DNA of 64,000 bases from Varroa destructor (lineage: Eukaryota; Arthropoda; Arachnida; Mesostigmata; Varroidae), in NCBI RefSeq assembly GCF_002443255.2, contig NW_019211460.1:24906882-24970881 (forward strand), in the 5' to 3' direction. Under the pieces are notes generated by a model. It did no database searches and was not told where the DNA came from. It worked only from the letters and a program-made list of their open reading frames with translations. Made by a program: the position numbers and the translations under genes. Numbering within the stretch: the stretch's first letter is position 1; every line of letters begins with the position of its first letter. This document shows, piece by piece, positions 22,074-36,180 of this stretch.

Positions 22074-23534
22074 AAAGGAAGCCATCTAGATATCGCTGCT
22101 CGGACGACTAAATGACGAATCATTTGCAAGTTTCCGCTGGCGGTGCTAGCGCGTCTCTAGGGGGCTAATGCGGCAGAAACCCAATATGGTTTTTGCCAGG
22201 TTTTTCATACATCAAATAGAATGCTTGCTTCGTCATTGTTTAACATGACACAATTCATTAATATTATTTCAAACAATTAGCAATACAGAGAAGACCGGGC
22301 TGAGCTGTTGGCCAAATTTGGTTTGCCACAGGCAGCTACCTCTACGAACGATACTAGCCGGTGTTCGATTTCTGGTTTTTCGTTAAATGTACGCTTATGT
22401 AGAAGTTTTCGATATCGAACACGATTTTGAAGCTAATAAGTGGACTCGATGCCTAGTACAGGGTGTCTACCTACAATCGAGGTAGCACAGTTCGTCAACA
22501 TGATGCGGCGAGCTGGCATTCCCCGTAAGCGATGTTAGGTTCAGCGAACGCTAATCTCTACTGATCTGATGATCATTTATGGCTCGTCCTTTCCTGAATG
22601 GACAAAATTTTCTGCTGAATATGCATAGGTAGAACGCTCGACAACGATAAAAAAAAACCCGAACGGGAAAAATCACAGTTATTAAAACTACTTAGTGCAT
22701 AGAGGGGAAAAATTCAATAGCGATGCTCCGTTCTCGTCGAACGGACGTAGATACAACCACAGTGGTAACAGCGTTATACAGCAAGGATCAACGATGTGGT
22801 CAACGGTTTCGGGTTGAATAACTTACTGCAGATAAGCAAACTATGGCTGTGTATAATAACCATACATTGCTAGCGTCGTCCGCAGCAACCGTTGCCACCC
22901 ATAACTTTGAAGGTTAACAAACTCACTGAAGAGTAACTATGCGAATTTGTGTCTACTATATATATTAGATTGTGTATGAATTTATACATTCGCCATAGAA
23001 ATCGTCTGTCGGGTGCTTTGCAAATGAGATTTTTCCTTCTGATTTTGACATAAGGCGATTCTGCTCTTGCGTCGCAAATTTACATCGTATGCACTGTCTC
23101 CTAACAAGAAGGCAGGCATTTTTCACAATATTTTTCAAAGAAAAGGAAAATAATGCGTGAAGTGTGTCGCTGACGACTGCCCTAACGAATAATTGGGCCG
23201 TCGCTCGTATCGTTAGTTGGCGACCAGTACTATGTCACTTGTTTCCGGATGACGAAATCCGCTACCGGATGAGTAATTAAAAAAAAAAACGTTCGCTGGC
23301 TCTGTTCGCAACCGGCACCATTTTTAACACCTGTTTATCATAATTTCGTTTATCTTGAACGATGAAACCGCACTCGTCAACATGAACGGAGAAGCACCAC
23401 CAGCGCTAAACGTGTGCGTACTACGTGATTCACGGACGTGTGCTATCCAGCTCCACCATAAATATTCGAGAACTGGTAAAGAGTTGAGGTAACAGTGAGA
23501 AGTGTTATTCTATCGGTTCTCACTGCATTTTCAG
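22074..23534. other. no supported gene
   Basis: A+T-leaning unique sequence with short frames only. A9 and A10-type runs occur near 22650 and 23280. No arrays. Confidence 0.45.
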
Positions 23535-23624
23535 ACAATCAAATCCGATATCGCTAATGATCTTTTCCAGATTTTGTTTTGGTTCCTGATGAATGGAAAT
23601 AAGCTCCTCAGTAACCGGCCATAG
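23535..23624 (+). CDS. possible short terminal exon
   Basis: A good acceptor (pyrimidine-rich stretch ending TTTTCAG at 23534) is followed by 29 open codons and TAG 23622-23624. The peptide begins TIKSDIANDLFQILFWF and looks like an amphipathic helix. It is short, so chance cannot be excluded. Confidence 0.13.
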   Translation, partial: TIKSDIANDLFQILFWFLMNGNKLLSNRP

Positions 23625-23891
23625 AAGGAGAACTATTCTATTTCATAGTCAATATTTGTATGCTACGGGACGTTCCATTTATCAAATGATCGTCTTCTGC
23701 AAACAAAATTAAGTTAAATTTGAAACGAAGCAAGCCGACAAGATCGGTTGACCAAACGTTCGTGACATATTATGCACATACGTAAGCACAGAAGCCCCGT
23801 TCGAATGTACCGAAACAGTACTTAAATGGATTCTTATCTTCTCTCGAGCACCATAAAACGACGACAACTCGCCGCTTCCGACCCCTGCCAA

Positions 23892-23915
23892 CCAGCCAGC
23901 CAGCCAGCCAGCCAG
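23892..23915. repeat. (CCAG)6 tetranucleotide microsatellite
   Basis: Six perfect CCAG units. Confidence 0.93.
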
Positions 23916-23924
23916 CTAATTACA

Positions 23925-25172
23925 GTAATACGTAATAAGTCAGCGACGCTCGCTGCGTAGCTGTGCATCCACAGGGGCAACAAGAGCTGCGTGCGGTATA
24001 AAATGTGGTGAAACTAGCAGGGTGCTTAGAATTGTCTATTACCACATTGTCTTCTGTCTGTTCACGAGAAAACGCTACATGTCCGTCAGTAATGCTAGTC
24101 AAGCGATGCAGACGTATGATACTTATCGTACTTGAGCGTCGAGTATCGAATTGGATGGGAGAACCAGTGGAGGAAGGCGGCGGCAGAATGTTAAAAGAGA
24201 GAAAGTGGACGCGTCGAAGAAGGATTGACTTGTGTGCGTTTAACAGCTCCCCATGGTCATAGCGATGGTAGGCGCGGATTGGCGCGAGCGGGCGCGCTGT
24301 GACGCGTTAACACTTCCGACGTTTTCGACAGCAATTACCACCACTACAACTACCTTTACCCCTAGCCCTGTACCTTTTTACGGACGTCTAGATACAGTAA
24401 TAGTGGAAATAAATATCGCTTTGTGTTCTAGCTGCCAGTGGGCTGCCACTCACTCGCAAGTCAATTCTAAACTTCTTGCAGTTCTTTGACGCGTGCTTAG
24501 TCGAGCAGCATCAGCATTGGCAGCACCAGAATCATCCGCTTGTCTAAATCTGTGCTTGCCAATAGTGAAGTATCCTGTGTTTTCTATTCTGACAAAAACA
24601 GCAGCGAAGACATTGGCAGAAAAAATAGCTAGTGTTACTAGCTGATCTGTCTTGTCAGTCTGTACTTTGTGCAGCCTTCCATAAACAAGGACAACCGCTC
24701 ACATATTATAAAAGTTAGGCAAAAAAAAAAGCACTACCATATTGGTTACGGCGGCGCATGTGACGTACCGGTTACTTATAGTTACACCCATTATTAGCGG
24801 GGTAGTTCCTGTCAGCGGTTTCGATAATACCTTATGCGACGGTAGTGGTAGCGTGTCCATGAGCCACTGCTCTGTTATCATGATGCTGTTGTTGGTTGTT
24901 ACGTTTACGGCAACAGAGAAGAAAGTGATTTTGATGAATTTTTCGACCATACCATATATGGCCGCTGTCAGCACCCCTACCGTTCTCACTCTTTTTCGAC
25001 GTCAATGATACCTCGGCGACTGCTGGAGTGCTCTTCACCAACTGCAGTTCGGAACGAACAACGTTATAGAACAAGAATAGAAATAACGTCACCAACAACT
25101 AGCCAAGGCAAGCAAAACGAGCGGAGCTTGTATAGCGCGGCGTAGCCCAACCGGAGGCAAGGAGAGGTGTTA
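23925..25172. other. no supported gene
   Basis: Several overlapping frames of 80-96 codons on both strands (24005-24262, 24742-25008, 24699-24989), mostly with GTG or TTG starts. I cannot choose a real one. Confidence 0.35.
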
Positions 25173-25595
25173 CTAGTTCGGGGCTGTTACAACAGGGACT
25201 GCTGGCCACCATGTTGTCTGTAGCAGCGACGGGACTAATAGTGACAGCAGCGTCATTATCATGGCGGCATACGGACTCGGCCACTGGGTGAAGCCGGACG
25301 AAGCTCTGGCCACCTCCTTTCCCATTTCCAAGGTAGTTTCTGTCACACCGACTGTGTGTCGACACCCGATGCGATGATCGTGATAGCATCTACGAGTTAT
25401 TACTTTGATCAGACTATCAACGCCGTCAGCAACGTACCACGGCGCGATCGACTCATCAGCGCTCCTTGCAGTAGCAACAGTAGCTGCATCAGCAATAAAC
25501 AGTAACGTTAGAATCAAGACGCGGTGCATTTGTCTATACCATTTATACTGTCCCTGTCGTCGCTGCCGTCGTCCTGATCGTACCGTGGATGTCAT
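25173..25595 (-). CDS. hypothetical ORF with internal signal-peptide-like start (140 aa)
   Basis: Complete ATG frame on the minus strand. The first 22 residues are basic. Met23 then begins MHRVLILTLLFIADAATVATA, which fits a signal peptide with a plausible cleavage site before RSADESIAPWYVADG. Possible donors follow (GTACGT, GTAATA), so only the first part may be coding. A second hydrophobic stretch lies at about 110-122. No family is recognised. Confidence 0.22.
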   Translation of the reverse strand: MTSTVRSGRRQRRQGQYKWYRQMHRVLILTLLFIADAATVATARSADESIAPWYVADGVDSLIKVITRRCYHDHRIGCRHTVGVTETTLEMGKEVARASSGFTQWPSPYAAMIMTLLSLLVPSLLQTTWWPAVPVVTAPN

Positions 25596-25635
25596 GACAC
25601 GTGTATGCGCGTCCGCCTATGTTTTATTTCTGTAG

Positions 25636-26997
25636 CCGCTCTCGATGACGCCTACCGGTGCCTACTCTACTAGCACTTATTCAAGTATCTAGAATAAATA
25701 TATTTGCTAGTGCAGTAAGTGAATGAGATATAGACTAAAGCCTTCATCGCTATCGTATCACGCTGCTGATGTCACAGCTAGCTGGAAATAGTTTCCGTTC
25801 ATCGTAGTCGTTCGTGGTTGTCATCTAGCCAGCGCGCCATACAGGACAATTAAAATCGGGCACACTAAGCATCCAAACTTAGCTAGCAGTTGTCGAGACG
25901 CGTTCGCGTACCAGAAAGAAACACAGTGGGCCACTGGGCGTTCTTACCCATCAATCGGTCATTGTCGCTGGGTCGACGACAAGCATCCCAACAGTAACAT
26001 CACAGACCTTAACTAAGTATTGCACTACTCTACGCCAATGTCAAATATTATACACGAACGAGATAGAAAATCTAAACGACTATGCGCATCCATACCTGTA
26101 TTTTATCGATTGTGGACCTCGACGTTTTCGCCTAATCGGAGGCGATCATGATGCCGGCAATGGGCGACCCGCTAAACCCGAGCTATAAGACGAGTCCCTT
26201 CTTCGTCAGCTTCGTATCCTAGTCGCTTCCTTCGAAGTTGACGCACTCAATGAACTCGCTCGGTCCCTAGCAAGTTGCTCTTGTTTATCGATGTTGTTCT
26301 CATCGCTGATCACCGGCTTGCTGGATACCGGTCTACAGACGCTGTATAGTGCTAGTTGTCAACGGGTTTTGTCCGATGCCAACAACAATATAATACGCCT
26401 ATTACATCCGTAGTATGTGAATATGTTACATCAGTCTGCTAATACTGTTACGAGGCAAGCGTTGGCAAAAACGGCAAGGCGACAAGAGTCTCTTTACGTG
26501 GAGCCGTACAATGTTCGTATCTTATCCGTCATATATTAATCTGATAGGGAGATACACTTGTGCGTAGGATCGTGTACAACATTGTTCCTGTTTGAGGATG
26601 GATATTGCCCAGCTGCCTTCGGCCTCTACTTGTGAATTACCGTAGAAAATGATATCGAAAATCCAAGTCACAATGCAATGCAAGGAACAGGTCACGTGTA
26701 CGAGCAACTGTACCGGTACCGGCGAGAACAATTTGTCAACGCTTAGTTTGAAGCCTGCTTCTACGGCAACAACAGCGGTGGCGGTAACTGCAGCATAAAT
26801 TGAGAGCGTCCTATTATTACGCGACGCTTATTTCACCTGTATTAAATACGCTAATACACATATAATATATTCTATTCATGAATGACAGTTGTGCCCTAGC
26901 ACTCGGGTGATTGTTTGGCTCACGGGCCGACCGCTTGTTGGCTGAACGCGAATGCGCCATAATCCATCAAGGACTACACCGCTTGTAAAAATTACAG
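25636..26997. other. no supported gene
   Basis: Unique sequence. No ORF above about 70 codons, no arrays. Confidence 0.45.
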
Positions 26998-27217
26998 ATG
27001 GAGATGTCGAAGCGAAAGATCATCAAACCGGCTAGCGAAGTAGACGACGAACCACGGGGAAGTCAAGAGCTTGGCCCCTTTCTATTGCGTATTGCTCATG
27101 TCCGACTTGATGACTCGCTTACCGCAGATGAAAAGCATTATAGCTGCGTCGACGTGCAGACGGGCAAACGCGGCGTCCGGCGTCTACGTATACGATACGT
27201 GCGTACATACAATTACA
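26998..27217 (+). CDS. possible exon with an Ig-like C-terminal half
   Basis: The open frame starts at an ATG that is also preceded by AG (TTACAG), and it reaches GTAAGC at 27218-27223, giving 73 codons plus one base. Residues 29-50 read LLRIAHVRLDDS...HYSC and continue CVDVQTGKRGVRRLRIRYV. This resembles the E-F-G strand signature of immunoglobulin domains (L-x-I-x-x-V-x-x-D-D-S, Y-x-C, then a basic G strand). Against it: a seven-residue insertion between DDS and Y-x-C, no B/C-strand Cys or Trp in this exon, and a weak pyrimidine tract. A partner exon would have to lie kilobases away. If real it would be a cell-surface or secreted Ig-superfamily protein, but that rests on a short motif. Confidence 0.27.
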
Positions 27218-27240
27218 GTAAGCTGAACACATCGATTTTA

Positions 27241-28290
27241 GTGGGGGGGGGGCAAATATCCGTTCGGACCACAGATAAATGAACAGCTCGAACGAAGCTA
27301 AAATAAACAAAACAGCGACATTTCGGCTCCCACAAGGGCGGTAGCAGCAGCAGCAAGAATAACGGCCGCTGGTGTCGCCCGTAGCGGCGACAGAATCAGT
27401 TACCGTGGATGTTCGAACGACGCCGCTGCCGACGCCAGTGCAAGGCGCTAAAAATGTCGCACTGTGAATCTGTCTTTCTGCTTCTTTGTATGTCCAGTTT
27501 TCTACTTGTCGAAAAAAGATGATGAAATCAAACCACTCTTATACCAGCGACAGCAGAGGTGAGGGTAAGAAATCGATCCTCTGTTCTTGCACGATTGAAT
27601 GCCCTAAAAGAAGGGCTTAACAACACCACATATACAAAAGGGCAAGTTAGGTCACATCGCTACTAGCAGTTTCATAGCGATCGCTTGAGGCTGGAACACG
27701 TCCATCTCGTATTGTCAGTGATTGCCGCTGCAGAACCGGGATTTATCCAAGTCGCAAGTGTCCCCCTTACAACATCCATCAGCGGCGAGCGCTACCAACA
27801 TTTATTGTAAATAATTCATCGCTTTAGTTCCACTTTAGCATAATTAAGTTTTGAACTTATGGTCGTCTCAGACTGGCGTTTCCTGGACCCTTTAGGGGTG
27901 TTTACAGATAAAAAATAATACAAATCTTGTGAAGTTGGTATTGGCGAACCGGTTTGCTTTTATTTTGTATTGTATACCCCCTGCATTCGAACAGTTCAAC
28001 GGGCCTACTAAAGACCTCATGCTTCTACTGCAATTCTCTTTACTCTGATGAATCCGTTATGTATATATATATATATCCCATACGAGCTCATTTCTGTTAA
28101 AAGATGACATGCTCCACACAACGTTGTCAGTACCGTCGTTAGTACTGCTGCCCTGGGCTACTGCTATTCTCTTATACATGCCTATTCAAGCCGCACTTCG
28201 CTAAAAGACGTATCTGTGTATATGTACAGATGACTTTTTGTCTACTACTGGCTTTAAAAGAAAGCCAGCGCGAGGACGGCCGGCCAAGAA
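27241..28290. other. no supported gene
   Basis: A G10 run starts near 27241. A short TA tract occurs at about 28060-28076. Otherwise unique sequence without coding signal. Confidence 0.45.
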
Positions 28291-28866
28291 ATGAAGAGAG
28301 ATTATTCCTTGATTTCCAGCCAATGCTGCTGCTGCTGCTGTTGCATTTCGGAGAACGTAAGCTCAAACGTTCGAACGCTATGCGAGTGTATAAGTGGGGT
28401 TGCTCCTTGTAGCGCTTCGGAACAAGAGTCGACGGAATCGCGATGGGAAAGCAGGAGAGTGAAGGAAGGAGGGAATCGTCGCTACTTGGGCAAATCGATC
28501 CACTCCATGCCTTTCTTAACGTTACTCTCTTTGGGGTCAGAAAGACATGGCGCACATGGAATCGATTTTTGTCATCGATCCGCTGCCATAACAATCGCTG
28601 GAAATTGTCGTTTTAGCTACGAGCAAATAATAGCACTATCACTTCAGAGACTACGACAGCGACGCTTTGAATGTTGGGATGTTGTGCCCACTTTTGATGT
28701 TGCTAACACGGTTGTCATTTGGAAGTATTGGCAGTGGGCAACGTCTTGCCCGCCAAGCCGACGTGTTACATATAATGCATTTTTACATCTACCTAGTTAT
28801 GTCTGCGTTTTTGCGTGTGACTTAAAACGAATATTTTGGGACATACAAGTAGACAAACGTGGATGA
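28291..28866 (+). CDS. hypothetical ORF (191 aa)
   Basis: Complete ATG-to-TGA frame with G at -3. It includes a poly-Cys run (residues 12-18) from a TGC repeat, a basic/acidic Ser-rich stretch (45-70), and a more globular-looking second half with even aromatic spacing (for example VVIWKYWQWA and VFACDLKRIFWDIQVDKRG at the C-terminus). An AATAAA string lies about 160 bases after the stop. A GTAAGC donor-like site at about 28356 means only the first 22 or so codons might be coding. ORFs of this size are expected less than once in this window by chance, yet no domain is recognised. Confidence 0.3.
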   Translation: MKRDYSLISSQCCCCCCCISENVSSNVRTLCECISGVAPCSASEQESTESRWESRRVKEGGNRRYLGKSIHSMPFLTLLSLGSERHGAHGIDFCHRSAAITIAGNCRFSYEQIIALSLQRLRQRRFECWDVVPTFDVANTVVIWKYWQWATSCPPSRRVTYNAFLHLPSYVCVFACDLKRIFWDIQVDKRG

Positions 28867-30070
28867 AAGAATAAGCCTGCTTTATTTATTCATCCATTTT
28901 TCTTGCTAGCAACAACCAGCAATAGCAATAACAAAGAACAAACAAAACAAGACTTACATTGTCATTTTTGCCACTACTTTAACTATCGTGACGATATTAT
29001 CTGTAATGTTGTTTCGTATTTAGGCAATGAATAAAAAAATGTAACTCCGTTTTATTACAAAATTACAGATTTTGAAATTTTTTTTTTTTACCAGCAACTA
29101 ACTTTCGGTCTACACTTCCTGTATACTAAACTATTCCGATTTAAACCACGAGGGAGTACTACGGGAGTCACTCAGGACGGAGCTCGCGGCATAACCAGGT
29201 TTACTTCAATCTGTTATGGAAACCGGAGTGCCAGCCCTAGTTGGCGGTTCTAGACGCCATGTTTCTTTTCATTAGTTGTTGACTATCTAGTTTGTTGCAT
29301 CGGTGAAAAAGGGACCCATGGTACCTGCGCTTCTTACAAATGCACGGACGTGCAAGGTGTATTAATGTTTTTATTTAGATTCACCAAGTTCTGGATAATT
29401 GGCAGAATAAACGTCAATTTGGCTCTTCGAATTTTGAAATTTGACGACTCTGCAGATTCTCTTTCGTACTGTCTAATCCGATCTCGCTCTTAATCGATAT
29501 CTCTTTATATTATAGCTGCTTCATAACAGATGTTTCTTCAGCATCTCGCTCATTGGCTTAGAGGCCACCCTGTCACCTACCGGGGCCGTACGACATTTTA
29601 TTTAGTCGATTTTGTTCATGGCTCTTGAAGTGTCCCTTACACAAGTCACTACTATGTCTTCCCAAGTCTTCTATTCGTCCACTGTGTTGTACGACGGTCA
29701 CTGATACTGGAGGCCTGGCGGCATTGTTTAGCTCTACTTTGCTCTGTTCTTGCGCGATTTATCAAATTTGTTCTCAGCCATTTATTTTTTGCCTGAACGG
29801 ATAAACGAACAAGCGAACGAAACAGGAACAGGCCGAACCTACCAGATATAACATCGGCTTCTATTTCTGCGCTACGTTCGAGTCTTTCTTCTGCTACATA
29901 GCTTCACAACTTGAAGAAGGATTTTGATTATCGGCTAAAGCGATTCACGTGAGAGTCCCTTCGTTTTAGGGGCTTGGACGCATTGAAACAGAAGAAGTTT
30001 ACGCAAAGGTATCACCGTGCTTTAGTTGCATTTATCCATAAACAAATTACTCTGACACCGTAAAACTTTT
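28867..30070. other. no supported gene
   Basis: A T12 run at 29078-29089. A short frame from ATG 29530 (33 codons) follows a pyrimidine-rich stretch and is unsupported. Otherwise unique sequence. Confidence 0.4.
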
Positions 30071-30074
30071 GAGA

Positions 30075-30153
<79 letters not shown>
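30071..30153. repeat. (GA)4(TAGA)n(GA)32 compound microsatellite
   Basis: GAGAGAGA, then three GATA-type units, then a perfect GA tract of 64 bases (30089-30152). The minus strand reads as a Ser/Leu repeat with no coding meaning. Confidence 0.97.
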
Positions 30154-30156
<3 letters not shown>

Positions 30157-32544
30157 GAGCGATTTCTACAGGCGCTTGCGTATAATTTTGTTAGTAGTGA
30201 TAGAGGACAAACTTCACAGCTGAGAGTAGCAAATTTACACTCTCCAGACAATGTATTCTAACTTCTTATCGCTAGCGGATCTACTCGAGTTTACATTTTC
30301 ATTTTTTTTCTGTTAGCCCATGCGCTGGACGATAACACAGCAGCAACGACAAGAACCGATGTAAGATGGCCAGCGAAGTACGGTGGTTAGCATTGATCAT
30401 AAATGGCATAATCATGATGACAGTGATTCACCTGATATCGCGCGGAACTGCTTACCTATTACTGGGTATCGCTAGAGCAGATAACCTTGGGTCCCATAAA
30501 ATAATCAACTGATAACGCTAAATAGTGTAAAAAGAAATGAGAGCAAAAAATCAAGAAAGATATACAGTAGATCTGTATTTATTTTTTGAGGTGATAATTA
30601 TGTAAAAATGTTTATTTTCATTTGATCGAAATTAGCTTTGCTACGACCTAACTCACGGCATACTCTTAGGTTGATTCCCTATCGAAACGTTTGTAGCTTA
30701 TCACCGAAACGCTTACCTGAAAAAAGAGAAGAAGGACAAAAAGATGTAATCGTGTTGAATAAGTAAACCATATTATAATATGGGGAGTGTTTATATCAAA
30801 ATACTCCCTATTTTTCAGGCTACAATCAGACTATGGTAACGCTATTCTGTGTTGTCCCTGAGTTGCTGACACACACGCTAAGGTACATATTCCAGTAAAA
30901 GAAAGCAAGATAAAACTCGTTTTTCTAGACGCGTCTTATATTAGCATCGCTGAGTAGCAAAACCTACGGGCTGTATAATGAAAAAGGCAGAGACCCCTTT
31001 GGCAATGAGCAGGCAACCCACTGAGCCGCTGAACAGTCATTGGCAGTTTGGCGTTTCAGAATGGTCGAAGAGGGCTGTAGGAGCTGCCTAAAGAATGACG
31101 ACCACAAGTAACTTCTTACCACACAGCCATAACTACGACGACGACGATGGCCGCAGCGAGGACAACGACGCTGAAAACGGCGATGACAGCGTGTAGTCGA
31201 AGTAAAAATGGTCGACAAGTTTTCTTGAGGTAATTAGCAAATCATCCAGCCGATCAGTGGTCGTTGCTCGTCAGTGCTGACATCCTTTTCTCTAGGGTCT
31301 TTCGTCTTTCTCTAGAGTTAAGTAGCTGGCAGTAAGACTGGCCAACAAGTAAAAGCGATCAGTACTATTCGTTCGTACTTGACGAGCTGAGCTGGCGCTG
31401 CCGCAAGCATGCTACCGTGAGACGATAGGACCATGCCATCATGTCGATGATTTACCATGGCTACCCAGCTCAGTCGGCTGTTAAACAGAATAGCAGTAAA
31501 CCGACTACGAGTCAGGCCAAAACAGTGCCAACGTTAGCTGGCTGGCTGGTTGGCTGGCATAACGCTAAGAGGCGTCAACTAAAGTGACCGACAGCCAAGA
31601 GCGATGGCAATGAACAACGCGACCGATCAACAAGCGAAGTAATGGCTACAAACAAAGCCCGTAAGTCGAAAAAAGCGAAGAGACACCAGAGGAATAAACA
31701 CTAGGGACGTGTACGGCAGGCTTCCTGTTGCTACTGTCGTCTTGCCCTTCGAGCTTGACGCCGAAGACGGTATTGGCGCTTCTATCCGTGTGGCGTATAG
31801 TCGAAAGGCAAACCATCGTCTCGTTCCTACCACGATCGCCGCCACAGATTAAACATCATAGAAGCAGTTCGGGGTATTTGAACTACCTTCATCTGGCTGC
31901 CTGTTTGTCTGCCAGGGGGTCCCTAAACGTCCTAGTTCCTACCGTCCTGCGGAAGACTATAAACTAGCAGGGGTGGCGCCCGTGAAAGTGACTGTATAGG
32001 TTTCGTAAATTTGCATTCGTTCTTTCTCAGGATTCTCCACAGAAAAGTATCTTATCGTGTAATCGATTATACTCTACATATGTACAGACCCTACAGCAGC
32101 GTTTCATCACGTCCCAGCTTATAACTATCTAATAACGAACACATCAAAATAAATTAAGGCCAGCAGAAGCGGAATCAATATAACATGTTACGGTAATCGT
32201 AGTACGTAAGTTTGTTTATAGAGTTTGCGAGTGCAGCCCTTAATTCTCCTCAGGTCACCTAAATAGACGAAAGAAAAAAAATCGCAGCTTGGATACCGTT
32301 GCTTCTCTGGCCGTCGCAAAGTATGAAACCGAAGCTCTAGTGCGGAAAGTGATGTGGACGAGTGAGCAACCAGCCCTACCACTGCTGCTGCGGTTACCTC
32401 AGTCGTCTAGTGGAAGCAATAGTCTGAAGTGACCTGGCTGCGCTTGCGCTCAACAGTTTGCTAAGCTTTAACGTTCGTGGAAACCAGTCAATGGGGCAGG
32501 AATGACAAAAAAAGGAAAAAAACTAGTGGCTAACAACAACAGAT
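30154..32544. other. no supported gene
   Basis: Unique sequence. A short ACG repeat lies near 31136-31147 and a GGCT-type tetranucleotide patch near 31540-31558. No convincing ORF. Confidence 0.4.
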
Positions 32545-32751
32545 TCAGATGGAAGGAGGAGGAGGAGGAGGAGAGGCAAACACCCAGAAAGGGGCAAAGT
32601 TACTGCCGCTCCCATAGATCCTGCCGCTCCCGCCTCGTTCGGTAGTCTTCAGTGATCGTACTAGTTCGCGGCTGGCATCGATGATGACTGCGGACAAAAC
32701 GACCCGATCACTGAGCAAACGAAGCTGTCCACATCTCGACGAACGCAACAA
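32545..32751 (-). CDS. possible terminal exon
   Basis: On the minus strand a good acceptor (CTTTTCTGTGTGTCAG) is followed by 68 open codons and TGA. The peptide includes LLSDRVVLSAVIIDASRELV, then Gly/Ser-rich sequence, and ends in a poly-Pro run coded by the GGA/TCC repeat. Codons look gene-like. No family is recognised and no upstream exon is assigned. Confidence 0.18.
   Translation of the reverse strand: MLRSSRCGQLRLLSDRVVLSAVIIDASRELVRSLKTTERGGSGRIYGSGSNFAPFWVFASPPPPPPSI
32555..32573. repeat. (GGA)6 trinucleotide microsatellite
   Basis: Six GGA units inside a purine-rich stretch. Confidence 0.9.
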
Positions 32752-32789
32752 CTGACACACAGAAAAGCTTGTCGCTAAGGCCAAGCTAA

Positions 32790-33850
32790 CCGAGCTGGCG
32801 GCGAACGGAAGTTACAACGGCCATAAGCACTGAAATCATAACAACTATAGTGAGACAGCAAGAAGAACTGAGCGTCCGTTCGTTAGTTCGGTCGGAGCCA
32901 GAACAGCGAAACCCGGACGGAGCAGCGCTAACGTAAAAGACCCAGTCAGTATGAGTCAGAGACGTTGAACGAGAGAAGAAGGCCTAAAGAGCGAAATAGT
33001 GAGTGCGAGAGAACGAGAGCTCCGCTGATGATTCGACAGAAACAAACAGGCAGACGCGACGGCAGGAGACAAACACAGAAGCCGTAATAGCAGCAGCACC
33101 GCGATTCAGCTATGATGGTGACTCTGTGCTCGAGAACCAGCTACGTAGGCGGAAAGCCCACAAACTACGTGTAAAAATTGTACAATCTAAGTACAAAGAG
33201 CATCAAGTTATCAAAAAGCCATTAGTTCACAATCAGCGCAGTTACTCCCGCCTCTGCTGCTGCTTCTAGATCACCGCGAACGTTCTAAGAGGTGCGGCGG
33301 CGGCAATAGCAGCAGCGGCATCAGTTCACGGCCTACAGGCAGCATCGCTTGGGACTGGACTACATCGACCCGGCGGAGGCTGCCTGGGTTTGGATATGGC
33401 ATCGTCAGGCGCACTACTGTTGCCCCGGTTGTTGTCGTCATCGTCGTCGCGGCAGCGTCAAGCTGTATCGCCAAGCCGCGCTAAAAACAAGAAAGAGTGG
33501 CGAGGATAGCTGGCACACACAGTCAGAAAGTCCACGATGACGGCGAAGTCGAAAACGATTCAGAAACAGTTGCCAGCGAGAACACTGACGCCGCTGCTCG
33601 TGAAGAAAGACAAGACGATGAACTAAAAGACTCGTAGTAAAAAAACAACGAACGCCGAAGGAGCGGGCGGAGAACGAGCGTAAGAAGGGAACGATGAGAA
33701 GAAATATTCAAAACAGTCAAAAGATAGTTTTTCTCTGCTGAAAGTTCGCTTAGACACCGAGCAGGGACGGACTCAGCGACTGCAATGGAGACCGGATCAG
33801 CAGCCGCACGCGACGACGACGACCGATCGTGATTGAGTTCTCACCGTAGA
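32790..33850. other. CpG- and purine-rich block, possible promoter or 5' leader
   Basis: About 1 kb of plus-strand purine-rich, CpG-dense sequence with many AACG, GACG, CGAGA and GCAGCAG strings. This is the composition often seen in arthropod first exons and 5' leaders. No TATA box or well-placed initiator/downstream pair was found. The frame 33003-33269 (basic, RRRKAHKLRVK) is open but starts at GTG. Confidence 0.2.

Positions 33851-36180
<2,330 letters not shown>

Noticed and set aside
29530..29631. 33-codon ATG frame after a pyrimidine-rich stretch
   Set aside because: Too short and without neighbouring coding signal; likely chance.
30012..30251. Minus-strand Ser/Leu repeat ORF
   Set aside because: Entirely due to the GA microsatellite.
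32941..32970. Initiator-like TCAGT with a nearby AGACGT downstream element
   Set aside because: The spacing is +13 rather than the +28 expected for a downstream promoter element.
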